A stretch of 64,000 nucleotides of DNA from Septoria linicola (taxonomy: Eukaryota > Ascomycota > Dothideomycetes > Mycosphaerellales > Mycosphaerellaceae): assembly GCA_024114885.1 (NCBI GenBank), contig CP099421.1, positions 1,488,001-1,552,000 of the forward strand. The letters are read 5' to 3'. Shown here piece by piece: positions 24,728-34,923 of the stretch. The translations under genes and the position numbers were made by a program. The notes beneath the pieces were generated by a model, which saw nothing but the letters and a program-made list of their open reading frames with translations, was not told the origin of the DNA and searched no databases. Each line of letters starts with the position of its first letter. Within the stretch, counting starts at the first letter, position 1.

Positions 24728-26388
24728 CGCTTACTTGCTCTTCTCGTAAGATATCTGTAGTCCTTTCGTTCCAACACCATAGGTTCAGCAGGCACGAGCA
24801 GATTGTAACGTTTTCCCGACCATATAACGAGACCTACTGGTAGATCACGCAGACGAATCGTGAATAGAGCCTACCAGACTACTTCAGGCTTGGGACTGTA
24901 ATGAATTTTGATCACTGGCCGGACAGTCTACACAATCCGAGAAGCTCGGCTGGTATGTGTGTGTTCAGTATCCCTCAACGTCTGCTAGTAACTCGATGAC
25001 TAGCGCTTATTAGCACCATCGAAGTGATCTTTCACTGTCTGGCTTGCACCGACGACTTGCATATCACCCATTGTTGAATCGCAGCATGGTGCTCACAGGC
25101 TGGTGCTAGCCAAAGGCTCCATTCTGGTTCAGGTTGTAACGCCCATTTCGATCGTATCGACTAATTTAATACCCGTTGCTTTAATCCTGGACCGGTCGCT
25201 CCGAGTTCATCGCTTCCCTTAGGTTTTGATCTCTCCGATTTCTCTCTCTTCTCTCTCTATTCATTTGGTTCGAGATTCGCTGGAAAATCTTCTTTTTCCT
25301 TGCCATGTTAGGCTCTTGCGTTTGCTAGTGACTTTGAAAAGCTGAACGTCCGCGTAAACTTGATGATCTGTACATGAAGGTGGAATATGCGGGATATATT
25401 TACATACACTAGCTCACGGGCAGACTGCTGTGTGCTGCACAAGTGAATCGCGAAGTGTCTGAAAGAGGCTTAGATTGTGCGTCGGACTTCACAGCTGAAC
25501 AATATATGTGTCTCACGCTGCTTGAGACAAGACCATCCTCATGAGGAACTTCCGCAATTGTGGACGTCGAAAGACTAGAGCCTTGCTCATAACGAGGGCT
25601 TCAGCGGACGGATTAAAGTCTGAGAACGACGGCTGATTCCGGGAGCATGAACCAGTGTAGGAGCCTTCGTTGTGTGCCAGAGTTAAAGGTCACCAGTACA
25701 CCCACATGTCGACGACCCACGACGAACAGGATCTTAGCATAGAAGTCCAGCTTTTTCCCGACTGCTGCAATGGCACTTGTGGTCGTTGATGTCCACAGAG
25801 AGTGAGAACGGAGGTTCACCTTGAAGATATAGACACAGCTGACGTTGTGCTTGAGGCGTCGGATCTTGTTCAACGGGGTGGACCATAGTTGCAGATTTGG
25901 CTCTCAAGGCATTGGAAGCCACTATCTTCATTGCTCCAGGGAGTCATCAATAGAAGCCCGGCGATCCGTGAGCCGCAGCATGCTTGCAGAAAACGGCCCA
26001 AAACTTGCATCGATAGTTGATTGCCGGAACGAGCATAGAGCCGTAGAGTCATCGCGGTGACATTCGAACACAGGCAAGACTGATCTTGAACTAGATTTGA
26101 AAGGAAGACAGCGCGGCGAAGTTCTTGTGACTCAACGGAGGATCATGTCGACTCGCGTGCGAAAGCATGATTGGTGCTTTGCTGTGCAACATCATTTGCG
26201 ACTGATTATAAGCTGAGATATCCAGCGATCGTGTCAGTTCTCACATACAAGAAAAAGTAGTATAGACCACGAATGAAAGTGAGATTGATGCTGAAGCGCG
26301 ATGGGTACAGACACGGACTGCTGACTGATATGACGACAGAGAATCACGACTCCAAACATGTACGATGCACCACATCTAAACTTGCCTT
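24728..26388. other. Intergenic stretch upstream of the F-box gene
   Basis: Holds the divergent promoters of the acidic-tailed protein gene (-) and the F-box gene (+). A CT-rich tract lies at about 25225-25260. No coding frame has recognisable content. Confidence 0.45.
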
Positions 26389-28227
26389 ATGGCACGACCT
26401 AAGACGAAAACGCCAACGACATTCGGCGACTTGCCTCCTGAGCTTTGGAATCATATTGCGAGCTATTTACCCTCCGCCAGATCAATCGCATCCCTTGGAC
26501 GTACTAACCGCAGCCTGCATGCATTCATCGAGAAAGATGCTTGGAAGGAGTTTACTAGACAAAAGTTTCCCACACTATGTCCTCCCGAGTTATCGTCGCA
26601 CAAAGATGCAGCGCGTACCTTGACCACTCTCTCGCGAGCCTGGGATAGGAGAGCCTTTGTGGCAACTCATGTTGAGCCACATGGCGACATCACTACATTC
26701 CCAGGCAGGAAGACGACCGACAAATGGAAGAGGCCAAGAGGGCAAACGATAGGCTTCACCCCGCAGGTGGACGTATTTGAGGACATCGAAGCTTCATGGA
26801 AGGACAGGAGAGAGACATTTGCGTTCAGCGCCGGAGCAGAGATCTGCATACGCCACACTACGAGAGGCAGTGGCAAAGATGATGTGAGGTGGACCACCTA
26901 CAGACCACTATCTGCGCGAGAAGGACGAGACGATATCACGACACTGCATTTGGTGCGACCAGATCATCAGATAGCGGACGAGCGGCAGCATATCGTGACA
27001 GGTACCGCCAACGGCGATCTGCAGCTACTTGGCATACCCATAGACGACCCATATGATCAGGATGTACGCTCTACCTACTTCACCACGCAGGGAATGCCAG
27101 TAAGGTCGAGCAGTCTACTTCAGGACCCATTCCTGCCTACACTTCTGGCCACGAATCTGGGAGACTCTAGGATAGCTCTCTACCAAGTGGACTCCGAGCA
27201 GTCGAAAATTGCCGCATCAAGTCAGTTCGATTTAAAACCTGTGTTACGAGCAGATGGAAATCCTTCGGTGAATCATCGAGCGTGGTCCACCAATTTCTTA
27301 TCGCGACACTTATTAGCAGTGGGAGCCGGGCCATCTGACGAGCCTATTCACATCTATCCGATTGCTGAAGACGGCCTGTCTCGAGATGGAGTCCGAAAGC
27401 TCAGCCTGCAGAACGATCTCGACACCCTTGATGCGAACATCACTCTCGCTGGATTCGCGAAGAAATCGACGTCGAACATCTATACCACAGTACCACTACC
27501 AGCAGGCAATGGATCCCCGGGGAATGGAGAGGTATTTCTGTCAGGTGCTTACGATGGTATCATTCGACTGCATGACTTGCGCTCAAACAGGGACGTTGAG
27601 CAGGCTTATGTAGATCCGGCCGATGACAGCGCCATCTACACAATCCTACCTCGCGGTGGGGAGAGAATGCTCGTAGGCACCAGCCGCCACAACCTACTCA
27701 AGGTTTTCGACTTGCGCCTAGGAGCGAAATGCTACAGCTACCTTGATGCTGCACAACAGAGCAAAGGAAGCTCCGACGTGGTCAATCCAGACAACGACTA
27801 CAATATCTTCCTGCGAGCGAGCAATCCTGCTTTCCTTGCACGTGGCAGCAGCTGGAACCGGAATAGAGTTCTCGAATCTAGCGTCTACTCTCTTGCATCA
27901 TCCTCCGCACACTCACCATACGTATATGCCGGAGTTGAGAATGCGATAATGTCGCTCGCCTTCACAGAAATGCTCGACCAGCAGCCAGATCCTACTTTCT
28001 TCGAGCCCTGGTCGAGCGAACGACGGCACGACATCGACCCGTCACGCGATGTTAACAAGAAGGAAGTGCTCAATCTGGCCATGTATGACCAGGACGCCAA
28101 CATGAAGCTCTGCGTGCAGCGCACGCCCTGGGAAGCCAAGAAAGCTTCGCGGTCTGGTTCGATGTATGTAAGAGAGCCGAGGCGTCTTGATGAGAGGTGG
28201 AGAGGCGCCGACGACGCTTTGCCATGA
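26389..28227 (+). CDS. F-box protein with WD40-like repeats
   Basis: Probably the substrate-recognition part of an SCF ubiquitin ligase. It is a single exon of 612 residues from an ATG at 26389. The F-box lies at about residues 12-50 (FGDLPPELWNHIASYLPS, then LGRTNRSLHAFIE). After a linker, the rest has WD-repeat features: ITGTANGDLQLL-type strands, DGIIRLHDLR near residue 390, and LLKVFDLRLG near residue 440. These suggest a beta-propeller of diverged repeats. The tail is charged. The substrate cannot be inferred. F-box protein is solid; the propeller is inferred from repeat character. Confidence 0.85.
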   Translation: MARPKTKTPTTFGDLPPELWNHIASYLPSARSIASLGRTNRSLHAFIEKDAWKEFTRQKFPTLCPPELSSHKDAARTLTTLSRAWDRRAFVATHVEPHGDITTFPGRKTTDKWKRPRGQTIGFTPQVDVFEDIEASWKDRRETFAFSAGAEICIRHTTRGSGKDDVRWTTYRPLSAREGRDDITTLHLVRPDHQIADERQHIVTGTANGDLQLLGIPIDDPYDQDVRSTYFTTQGMPVRSSSLLQDPFLPTLLATNLGDSRIALYQVDSEQSKIAASSQFDLKPVLRADGNPSVNHRAWSTNFLSRHLLAVGAGPSDEPIHIYPIAEDGLSRDGVRKLSLQNDLDTLDANITLAGFAKKSTSNIYTTVPLPAGNGSPGNGEVFLSGAYDGIIRLHDLRSNRDVEQAYVDPADDSAIYTILPRGGERMLVGTSRHNLLKVFDLRLGAKCYSYLDAAQQSKGSSDVVNPDNDYNIFLRASNPAFLARGSSWNRNRVLESSVYSLASSSAHSPYVYAGVENAIMSLAFTEMLDQQPDPTFFEPWSSERRHDIDPSRDVNKKEVLNLAMYDQDANMKLCVQRTPWEAKKASRSGSMYVREPRRLDERWRGADDALP

Positions 28228-28387
28228 TACACAATTCCAACGCCACATGCTTGTAGCGCACAGAGCTCAAGTAGGCGTCGTGGGCAAAGGCAGTAGACAA
28301 ATGCACAATGATGGAAAGAGAAATAGAGCAGTGCTAATGATAAACAATTCCGAAGCATTTGCTTGCGTCTGGTATCTACCAAATACT

Positions 28388-29706
28388 TCAATGCCCATGC
28401 CCAAACTGCGTAAGCAAAGGCAAAAGCATACCTCCCACAGTCACCAACGTATCTGTAACACCCCTCTCTTCTTCTCGTTTCGTCGTCGGATTAGGAGATC
28501 CTCCATACCCTTCTTCTACCGGCACGCCTGCGTACCCATTCATCCCAGCACCGCCCTCATCATGACTATGCGAGCCAGACCCAGACAGTGTATGCATAGC
28601 AACATACAAAAACGTGCCGCCGCTAAATAACAACAACACGCCCGTGAAGAACTCTGTACTCGCGCTCTCTACGTCGCCGCCATAGCCGAGCCCGTGGATC
28701 GCCAGGAAAGTGAATAGCGCTCCCGCGGGTGCTGCAGCGGAGAAGATGATCAGGTGTGTTCTCGCCATGCGTTTGGACAGGCCTTGTTTGAGTAACACTG
28801 AAGTCAGTCCGAAAGCAGCAGGGGCTTTGTGTATCATCAACGCGATGAAGATGATGAAGCTCAAATTGCTGCTCGATGTAGACGAAGCTCCGAGCGCGAT
28901 GCCGTCTGCTGCGGCGTGGATGACCAGTCCGATTGTCGTCGAGCTGGGTCGAGAAGTATGTGTTTGTGGAGCTTCACCACCTGGCTCGGGAGCGTCTCCT
29001 GGTGGGAGGCCGTTTGTGAAGCTGAATGAGTTCAGGTTGATTTGCAGACCTTGTGGCTGCGAGGACTTGTGGAGGTGTTGTGGGAGCGTATCGATGAGAT
29101 ACATCAGGATGAAGCCCGCGATGAGGGATACGCCGATCCAGACGTGTGGTTCGCGATCTGCTGTGTCGCTTTGCTTGCTGGTGGGAGGTGGTGTTACTGG
29201 GACTCCTGGTTCGTGGCCTGGATCTGAGGAGGGAGGTCGCGAGCCTTCTGCTTCAGGTGCTGTTTGAAAGCCATCATCTGGGCCGCTTCTAAATCCAGCA
29301 TGTCCGTTGATCTCTAAGGCCGCGGCTGCTGGTGAGTCGCGGGTGTATATCTGGAAGTCTACTTCTGGCAGACTCCGCGCGGTAATGGCGTCCTGGGCCA
29401 AGTTTCTTCTTGATATAATGTCTCGTGCAGCATGGCTGTGTGCACTCCCGCTTGCTGCGTACAATGTCTCTACGCCTTCCGGGATGATCACTATGAGGGC
29501 AGTCCCTACGAGCACTCCAGTTCCCAGAGCTGTAATCAGGCGCAACTGGCGTGGTGTCAGGGCGAAGGACAGAGGGAGGATACCGGCTGCGAATGAGCTG
29601 TCTTTGGTGTCAATACGGTGATATCTATGCTATCGCGATGGCGATTCACTCACGCGCCTCCCATGACCAGGCTCAGCAAGAGCAGCAACATCAGGCCGTC
29701 CCACAT
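28388..29706 (-). CDS. ZIP-family metal transporter, SLC39A9/Atx2-like
   Basis: Multispanning transporter expected to move zinc or manganese out of the Golgi or another secretory compartment; yeast Atx2 and animal ZIP9 are the relatives. Exons 29654-29706 and 28388-29597 give 420 residues. The ATG at 29706 gives MWDGLMLLLLLSLVMGGA, which splices to SFAAGILPLSFALTPRQLR, a typical N-terminus of this subfamily. Next come LGTGVLVGTALIVIIPEGVETLY, a long Ser/Pro/His-containing cytosolic-type loop (about residues 70-190), VWIGVSLIAGFILMYLID, and the signature IGLVIHAAADGIALGASS. That signature is followed by FIIFIALMIHKAPAAFGLT, whose His residues bind metal in the ZIP fold. Two more helices and a HSHDEGG stretch follow. 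The protein ends GHGH. Metal specificity is not readable. Confidence 0.9.
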
Positions 29707-29963
29707 CTTGCTTGACTCGGCTGCCCTGCTCTGCCTCTGCTTTGCTTCTTGTCCACAAGTGAATGCGTGCGGCACGGATCGCCAGCTGCTCCAAAGCTTC
29801 ACTCGCGCCAGTCGCGTGTTCCTTGCGCGCGTCGCACTTCCAGCTTGAGCTCCATCTTCTTGTCGTTTCACAAATCACCAACTGCAACAACACCACCAAC
29901 CATCATCGACAATAATATTGACCACCATTTCCGACTCCATTGCATTGCGCATCGCCACTCACA
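29707..29963. promoter_or_regulatory. Compact bidirectional promoter, ZIP transporter / HAT1
   Basis: Only 257 bases separate the two start codons, so both genes must share this region for initiation. The part next to HAT1 is rich in CAACAACACCACC-type sequence, a common fungal leader composition. No TATA box seen. Confidence 0.6.
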
Positions 29964-31538
29964 ATGCCTCCGCAGCCGAGCATCGACATGGACGACGACG
30001 ACGACGAGCTGACGGCCGAGATCCAGGCGCAAGTGGACGAGTGGTCGAGCAACAGCAATGACTGCTTTACCGTGCAGCTCACTCGCAAAGACGGGACTGT
30101 TGCTGCATCCTTTCAGCCCGAGTTCACATATGCCATGTTTGGCAACGAAGAGGCTATCTTTGGATACCAGGACCTCAGCATTACCCTGTCCTTTCAGGCA
30201 GATCACCTGGACCCGAAACTGCACATCAAGTACGGCAAGAAGTTTCAGGCACAGGGCGAAGTGAAGCCCACAGACATCAAAGAAGCGCTCAGAGACTTTC
30301 TTCCCGATTCAGCTTTCGACAAGAAGACAGCTGCAACCACCACAGACTTCAAACCGCCGGGCGAGAAGATTCACACATATGCCAGAAATGGCAAGAGCTA
30401 CGAGACATACTGTGCCAGCTTGGAAGATCCTGCAGCAAGGGCAATACTAGAGAACATGCAAATTCTGGTGCCCATGTTCATTGATGGTGGCAGCACTCTT
30501 GAGCTCGAACAAGACTGGACTGCAGCAAGGTGGAAGATATTTCTGGTCTATGAGGTTGCCGACTCTACATACACATTTGCCGGCTTTGGTACATCATATC
30601 GAACATTCACGTTCCCGGAACGCAAGAAGACGGTCAAATTCGACCCGTTCTCACCGACTTCGCAAGGACTGGACGCCTTCCTGGTGGTAGATGGCTCGAC
30701 AAATGTGCTTTCACAACCTCCGGATTTCGACTCGCCCCTGGACCTGCCGTGTCGCGAGCGCCTGTCACAATTTTTGATGCTTCCTCCCTGGCACGGTGCT
30801 GGTCACGGCCAGGAGCTGTACAACACCATGTTCAAGCACCTTACAGCGTCATGGAGCGTGCGCGAGTTCACGGTCGAGGATCCGAACGAGAAATTTGATG
30901 ATCTGCGAGACTTCTGCGACCTACAATATCTGCGCGCAAACGTACCCGAGTTTGCAGAGTTGCGCATAGTGACTGATCTGCCTGCGGAGAAGTTGGATGC
31001 CAAACTCAACATTCCTGTCGAGCTGATCGTGCCTGCTGGTGTGCGCAGAGACGTTATGTCGCGGACGAAGATTATGCCGCGACAATTCGACAGATTGGTC
31101 GAGATGCACACTCTTTCGCACATTCCCCAGCTTCATCGAACGCGGAATCGAACCACAAAGAAGATGAAGGCTAGCAATGTGAATGATAAAGCTTACTATC
31201 TGTGGAGACTGTACGCAAAGCAGCGTCTATACATCTTCAACAAGGATCAGCTCGGACAGATCGAGCGTGAGGAACGTATCGAGAAGCTTGACTCGGCCCT
31301 TGATAGCGTGCAGCACGCATACGGGGAACTCCTCGAGCGCGTGGAAGAGCGGGAAAAGGCCATCGCCAATGGCGATATCGAAGGCAGTGATGACAGTGCA
31401 GCAAAGCCTGGGGCCGCTAAGCGCAAGCGCCCAACTGTCGGCGACGACGAGGATGAGGAGGAGCTCGAGGCTTCGCCACAAGGAGCAGGCGTTACGAATG
31501 AAATCAATGGGAACAAAAAGAAAGCAAAAGTTGTATGA
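29964..31538 (+). CDS. HAT1: Histone acetyltransferase type B catalytic subunit HAT1
   Basis: Acetylates newly made histone H4 (Lys5/Lys12) with its Hat2/RbAp partner before chromatin assembly. It is an intronless gene of 524 residues from the ATG at 29964. An acidic N-terminus (IDMDDDDDELTAEIQAQVDEW) leads into the Hat1 N-terminal domain (FQPEFTYAMFGNEEAIFGYQ). The GNAT core follows: FGTSYRTFTFPERKK, then LSQFLMLPPWHGAGHGQELYN. The last contains the acetyl-CoA loop, in which the usual Gln/Arg-x-x-Gly-x-Gly reads HGAGHG. VREFTVEDPNEKFDDLRDFCDL is the conserved Hat1 block after it. The C-terminal 130 residues are helical and charged, ending in a Lys-rich tail (KRKRP and NKKKAKVV) that could serve as a nuclear signal. 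Confidence 0.95.
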   Translation: MPPQPSIDMDDDDDELTAEIQAQVDEWSSNSNDCFTVQLTRKDGTVAASFQPEFTYAMFGNEEAIFGYQDLSITLSFQADHLDPKLHIKYGKKFQAQGEVKPTDIKEALRDFLPDSAFDKKTAATTTDFKPPGEKIHTYARNGKSYETYCASLEDPAARAILENMQILVPMFIDGGSTLELEQDWTAARWKIFLVYEVADSTYTFAGFGTSYRTFTFPERKKTVKFDPFSPTSQGLDAFLVVDGSTNVLSQPPDFDSPLDLPCRERLSQFLMLPPWHGAGHGQELYNTMFKHLTASWSVREFTVEDPNEKFDDLRDFCDLQYLRANVPEFAELRIVTDLPAEKLDAKLNIPVELIVPAGVRRDVMSRTKIMPRQFDRLVEMHTLSHIPQLHRTRNRTTKKMKASNVNDKAYYLWRLYAKQRLYIFNKDQLGQIEREERIEKLDSALDSVQHAYGELLERVEEREKAIANGDIEGSDDSAAKPGAAKRKRPTVGDDEDEEELEASPQGAGVTNEINGNKKKAKVV

Positions 31539-32166
31539 ACAGGCCAAACTGAGCAGATGTGCTGCGTGCGTGCGTGCGCACAATGGCAATCGTCGTCCAG
31601 CTCATGTCAACAGCACATCACACAGGCACGAACAGGGCATTGAAGCATTGAGGGTCCACGGACGCCACGTGCATCATGCAGTCACGGCCAACTTGCATAT
31701 GCCGAAACTCAGATACAAAGCGGAGTTGTTCCTCACTGGAAGAAACTCAATGCGAGACGCAACAGGGAAATGCGGTCCAAAAGCAATCCAGACTCTCGGG
31801 TCTCTCACTGCCGAAACCAGCCCGAAAGCTTTGCGCAAGCACAAAGTCGATGCGGCTATCAAGTCGCCCTCCAGCAAGATCGGGCCCTAAAATGTCTCGC
31901 ACCTTGAACTCAAAGTCATGACGCTGTTTGCGACCCTGAACTTCGACGAGACTTCACGCTATGGCGCAGCTTGAATGGCACCACAGTGGATTAGCGAGTA
32001 AGCAGACCACAGAATTAATCTATAATACTCCAGATAGCTAGCATAGCCAGGGTACAACCAGGTAAGTGATTGCTACGCTCGCCGATGTTTTCCTTCTACC
32101 GTCTTGTAACTTTTGCTCGTATCCTGTTTGTGCTTGCCTAGACTTGCTGATCTTCCTGACATCGAA
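31539..32166. other. Intergenic stretch
   Basis: 3' end of HAT1 and 5' leader of the next gene, same strand. An open frame continues in another phase past the HAT1 stop to about 31890 but has no recognisable content. A pyrimidine-rich leader lies at 32070-32150. Confidence 0.45.
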
Positions 32167-33083
32167 ATGGTGCACCGATATTCCACTCGGTTATCTGATA
32201 TACTAGGCACTTCCGGGTCCGTGAGCGACTACTCAGACAATCGGACTCTATCGCCCTCTCCAGGTTGGGGCAGTCGCAGCACCAGTGCCCGAAGCAATAG
32301 AAGTCAACAGCAAGACGCGAGGAGTCTTCGAAGTCAGCGGTCTACAGCTTCATTGACATCTGAAGATCCGAGAATGCCTTCACCAGCATATTTGCAGAAT
32401 AACAAGACCTTGCGAGATCTCTCCGGGACATGGACAATGAGCAAGAGTCTGAGTATCGGCGTTCCAGGCGCATTGCAAATACAAGGTACCTCATATTCCC
32501 TATTTGGGAAGCTGTTGAGTATGCACCTCTAACAGGTCTCTGTTCCGTTCTAGGCTACTCCTCATCCACGCGCAAAGCCCTCCTCACATCTCCAATCCGA
32601 CTCAGCATCACACAATCACATTACCCAAGCCAACTATACGTCCGAACGCAAGCGCATAGCTCTCTCCCGCAATTCCGACCCGCCGTACCGCCTTCCACAG
32701 AACGATGGTATCCCCCGCAGAAAGTCGGGATGTGGTCGGATTGGACGGAGAATATCCTCGAGTATGGAGATGGGGATGGAGGCGTGAGCACCAGAGGGAG
32801 GTGTCGATGGGTGAGTGGGAAACAGTTTGAGCATAAAGAGGGTATAGGGTATTTGACAGAGGGGTTGGCGAGATTGAGTGAGTTTTTTGAGGCTGAGGTG
32901 GAGTGTCCCCGGGGTGGGTGGAGGACTGTGCAGGTGTGGTTTATGGAGAGGGGGAGGTTGGTGAGGAGGGCTGTGACGTTTGATGATGCAGGGGGGAAGA
33001 AGAGGATGCTGACGGATGGGAGAACGGAGGAGGTGGGGAGGAGGGCGGAAACGCGGTGGGTGTATGAGTTTGAGGGGAGATAG
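32167..33083 (+). CDS. Fungal lipocalin-like protein of unknown function
   Basis: The ATG at 32167 (MVHRYSTRLSDILG) begins a Ser-rich N-terminus of about 85 residues. A lipocalin-like opening follows: LRDLSGTWTMSKSLS, then GALQIQG. In fungal homologues of this type a small beta-barrel follows, and the second exon has that character (LRLSITQ, YVRTQAHSSL, GGWRTVQVWFMERG, TRWVYEFEGR). Exons 32167-32485 and 32554-33083 give 282 residues. An alternative acceptor at 32535, which would add GLCSVL, has the same phase, but its CTAAC better serves as the branch point of the later site. Ligand and function are unknown. The family is recalled from fungal hypothetical proteins, so the call is moderate. 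Confidence 0.65.
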
Positions 33084-33974
33084 GGCAGAGGAGGATTCCT
33101 GGTGTTTCGGTGTCGGCGACAGTAGGGCCCAGGCTGGGGACCGATGCAGGGTAGTCGCGATGTTCTAGACCGAGCTGTTTTCTCTTTGAGCTGTACTGTT
33201 GTACTGTATGCGATAGATGGTTCACGAGGTGAGCATTGAGTTTGGCGGGAGGTGTACGGAGCGCGAGTAGCTTTCCCTTGCTGGGGTTCGCTCTTGGCGT
33301 GATTTTGCATACTGTATTCAGTATGTGTGCCATTGTTCAGACATTCTTTCGATCAGAAATCATTCGGTAGTCTGCAATGCGCCCGCGACGGCGAGGTTGA
33401 TGTTCATCGGGTCATGATTATGTCCGCTTGCCATGCTCTGCATACAAGGTCTTCATCGCGACTTACGTCCTACCGTCGCCCGAAAACTGGCACGGCCGCC
33501 GTAAGCGCGGTCTCAGCAGATGTCGTGTCTCGATACGATACTGAGCTAGATAGCTGTGCACTTCGTTAGGTCAAAGGAGCGCTCCAGACTCCTGCAGGCC
33601 CTGGACCTCTGTGCGAGCTGATGTTGATTTGGTGGCGACGTTGCTTTCGTCACAGATCCTGAGTCAGCAAATATAACGATGAAGATCTTTACCTTTTCAT
33701 GAGTGCCACATGGTGGCCAAAATACCATGGTTCTTGCATGCTGGATGCTTGACACCAGCAATTCCCTACTGCAAGTCCACTTCTTCGTTTTATGTCCTAT
33801 GGTCTCTAGCTGTACAGTCGTGCACAAGAAGTTCATTGCGCTCATACTTCAGCCGCCACCATTCTGTTGACCATTTGTTGGCTCGCCTCCATGTCTTCTG
33901 GCCGCCACTTCAGATTAAGCTCTGTGGTTCATGCCATTCGGCACTGTGCGAAGCCTCCACATCATATCTTTCTA
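33084..33974. other. Intergenic stretch between convergent genes
   Basis: Lies between the 3' ends of the lipocalin-like gene (+) and the short Zn2Cys6 gene (-). The first 250 bases are G-rich. Nothing coding or RNA-like is supported. Confidence 0.45.
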
Positions 33975-34923
33975 CTATTTCGCGTTCCTTTCTGTCTCCT
34001 CTGTCTCGGACATCGTCTGGTCGTAGGGAAAGTACATCGGCATATCGCCGCGGGCAGTGGGATCCATGCTGTCCAAGCCGTCTTCCATAGCGCCTGAACC
34101 GTCGCCACCATCCATCATCAACTGGGCCATATCTGGAACAATCCCACTGAAGAACTGCTGCGGCATAGATCTTAATTGTACCACGACCTTGTCCAGATCG
34201 GCTCCCAAACGGATGACGGCCAGCAACATAGACTGCTGGGATGTCAGCACTTCATGATCTGGTGGGGACACCGGTATACTACTCACAGACTCCTCGTCTG
34301 ATCGCACTCGCAGTTGTTCGAAGAGATATTCGAGAGACTCCGTCTTCGCTGTCGACTCGCTCAATCGCATCTAGAGCAACACAGTATTAGCAAGCTACTG
34401 CTTAATGGCTCACCAGGTGATGACAATCAAGCCATGGAGGGCAGGGTCTGCTTCGTGTCTGACGCGTCTGATCCATCGCCTGTCTCTACAAGGAGAGTGA
34501 GGTGCTCACCTTTAACGAGCCCACTCTTGTCAAGCCTTCTTCATACTCGTATGAGCAGTCGACACCTCGTCGCGTACATGGAGCGCAAGCAGGCCTCTCA
34601 GCAGTGCACTGAGGGTCGCAGTTAGCAAACACAAGCAGCGCACACACCAAGAATGTACCTTTGCTTTCCGCTTCCGACAAGGCCAACATGCAACATCGAC
34701 TGTCTTCTTCGAACCGCCTGAATCACTGCCGGGCGACGATGCTGCTCTTTGTTTCTGCGAACGCTAATATTTGTCAGTGATAGTCGTAAATGGCACTGCA
34801 AGTTGTCCTGGGTAGCCCAATAGTCAAGAGTGCCCGGGCCACAAGAACACGCACCTTTCTGGGCCGTGAGTCCGCGACGGAACCAGCACCGTCGCCAAAG
34901 GACATCGCAAGGTTGGCACTCAT
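33975..34923 (-). CDS. Short Zn2Cys6 (Gal4-type) zinc-cluster protein
   Basis: DNA-binding protein of the fungal binuclear zinc-cluster class. Five exons (34855-34923, 34659-34763, 34510-34608, 34287-34370, 33975-34235), all with consensus splice sites and phase 0 junctions, give 205 residues. The cluster is split by an intron: VDVACWPCRKRKAK joined to CTAERPACAPCTRRGVDCSY, giving C-x2-C-x6-C-x6-C-x2-C-x6-C. A short helix (STAKTESLEYLFEQLRVRSDEES) follows, then an acidic, Met/Gly/Asp-rich tail. The usual 300-residue middle homology region (fungal_trans) is absent. It may be a naturally small regulator, a competitor of larger factors, or a 3'-truncated gene. Targets cannot be read from the sequence. 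Confidence 0.82.
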
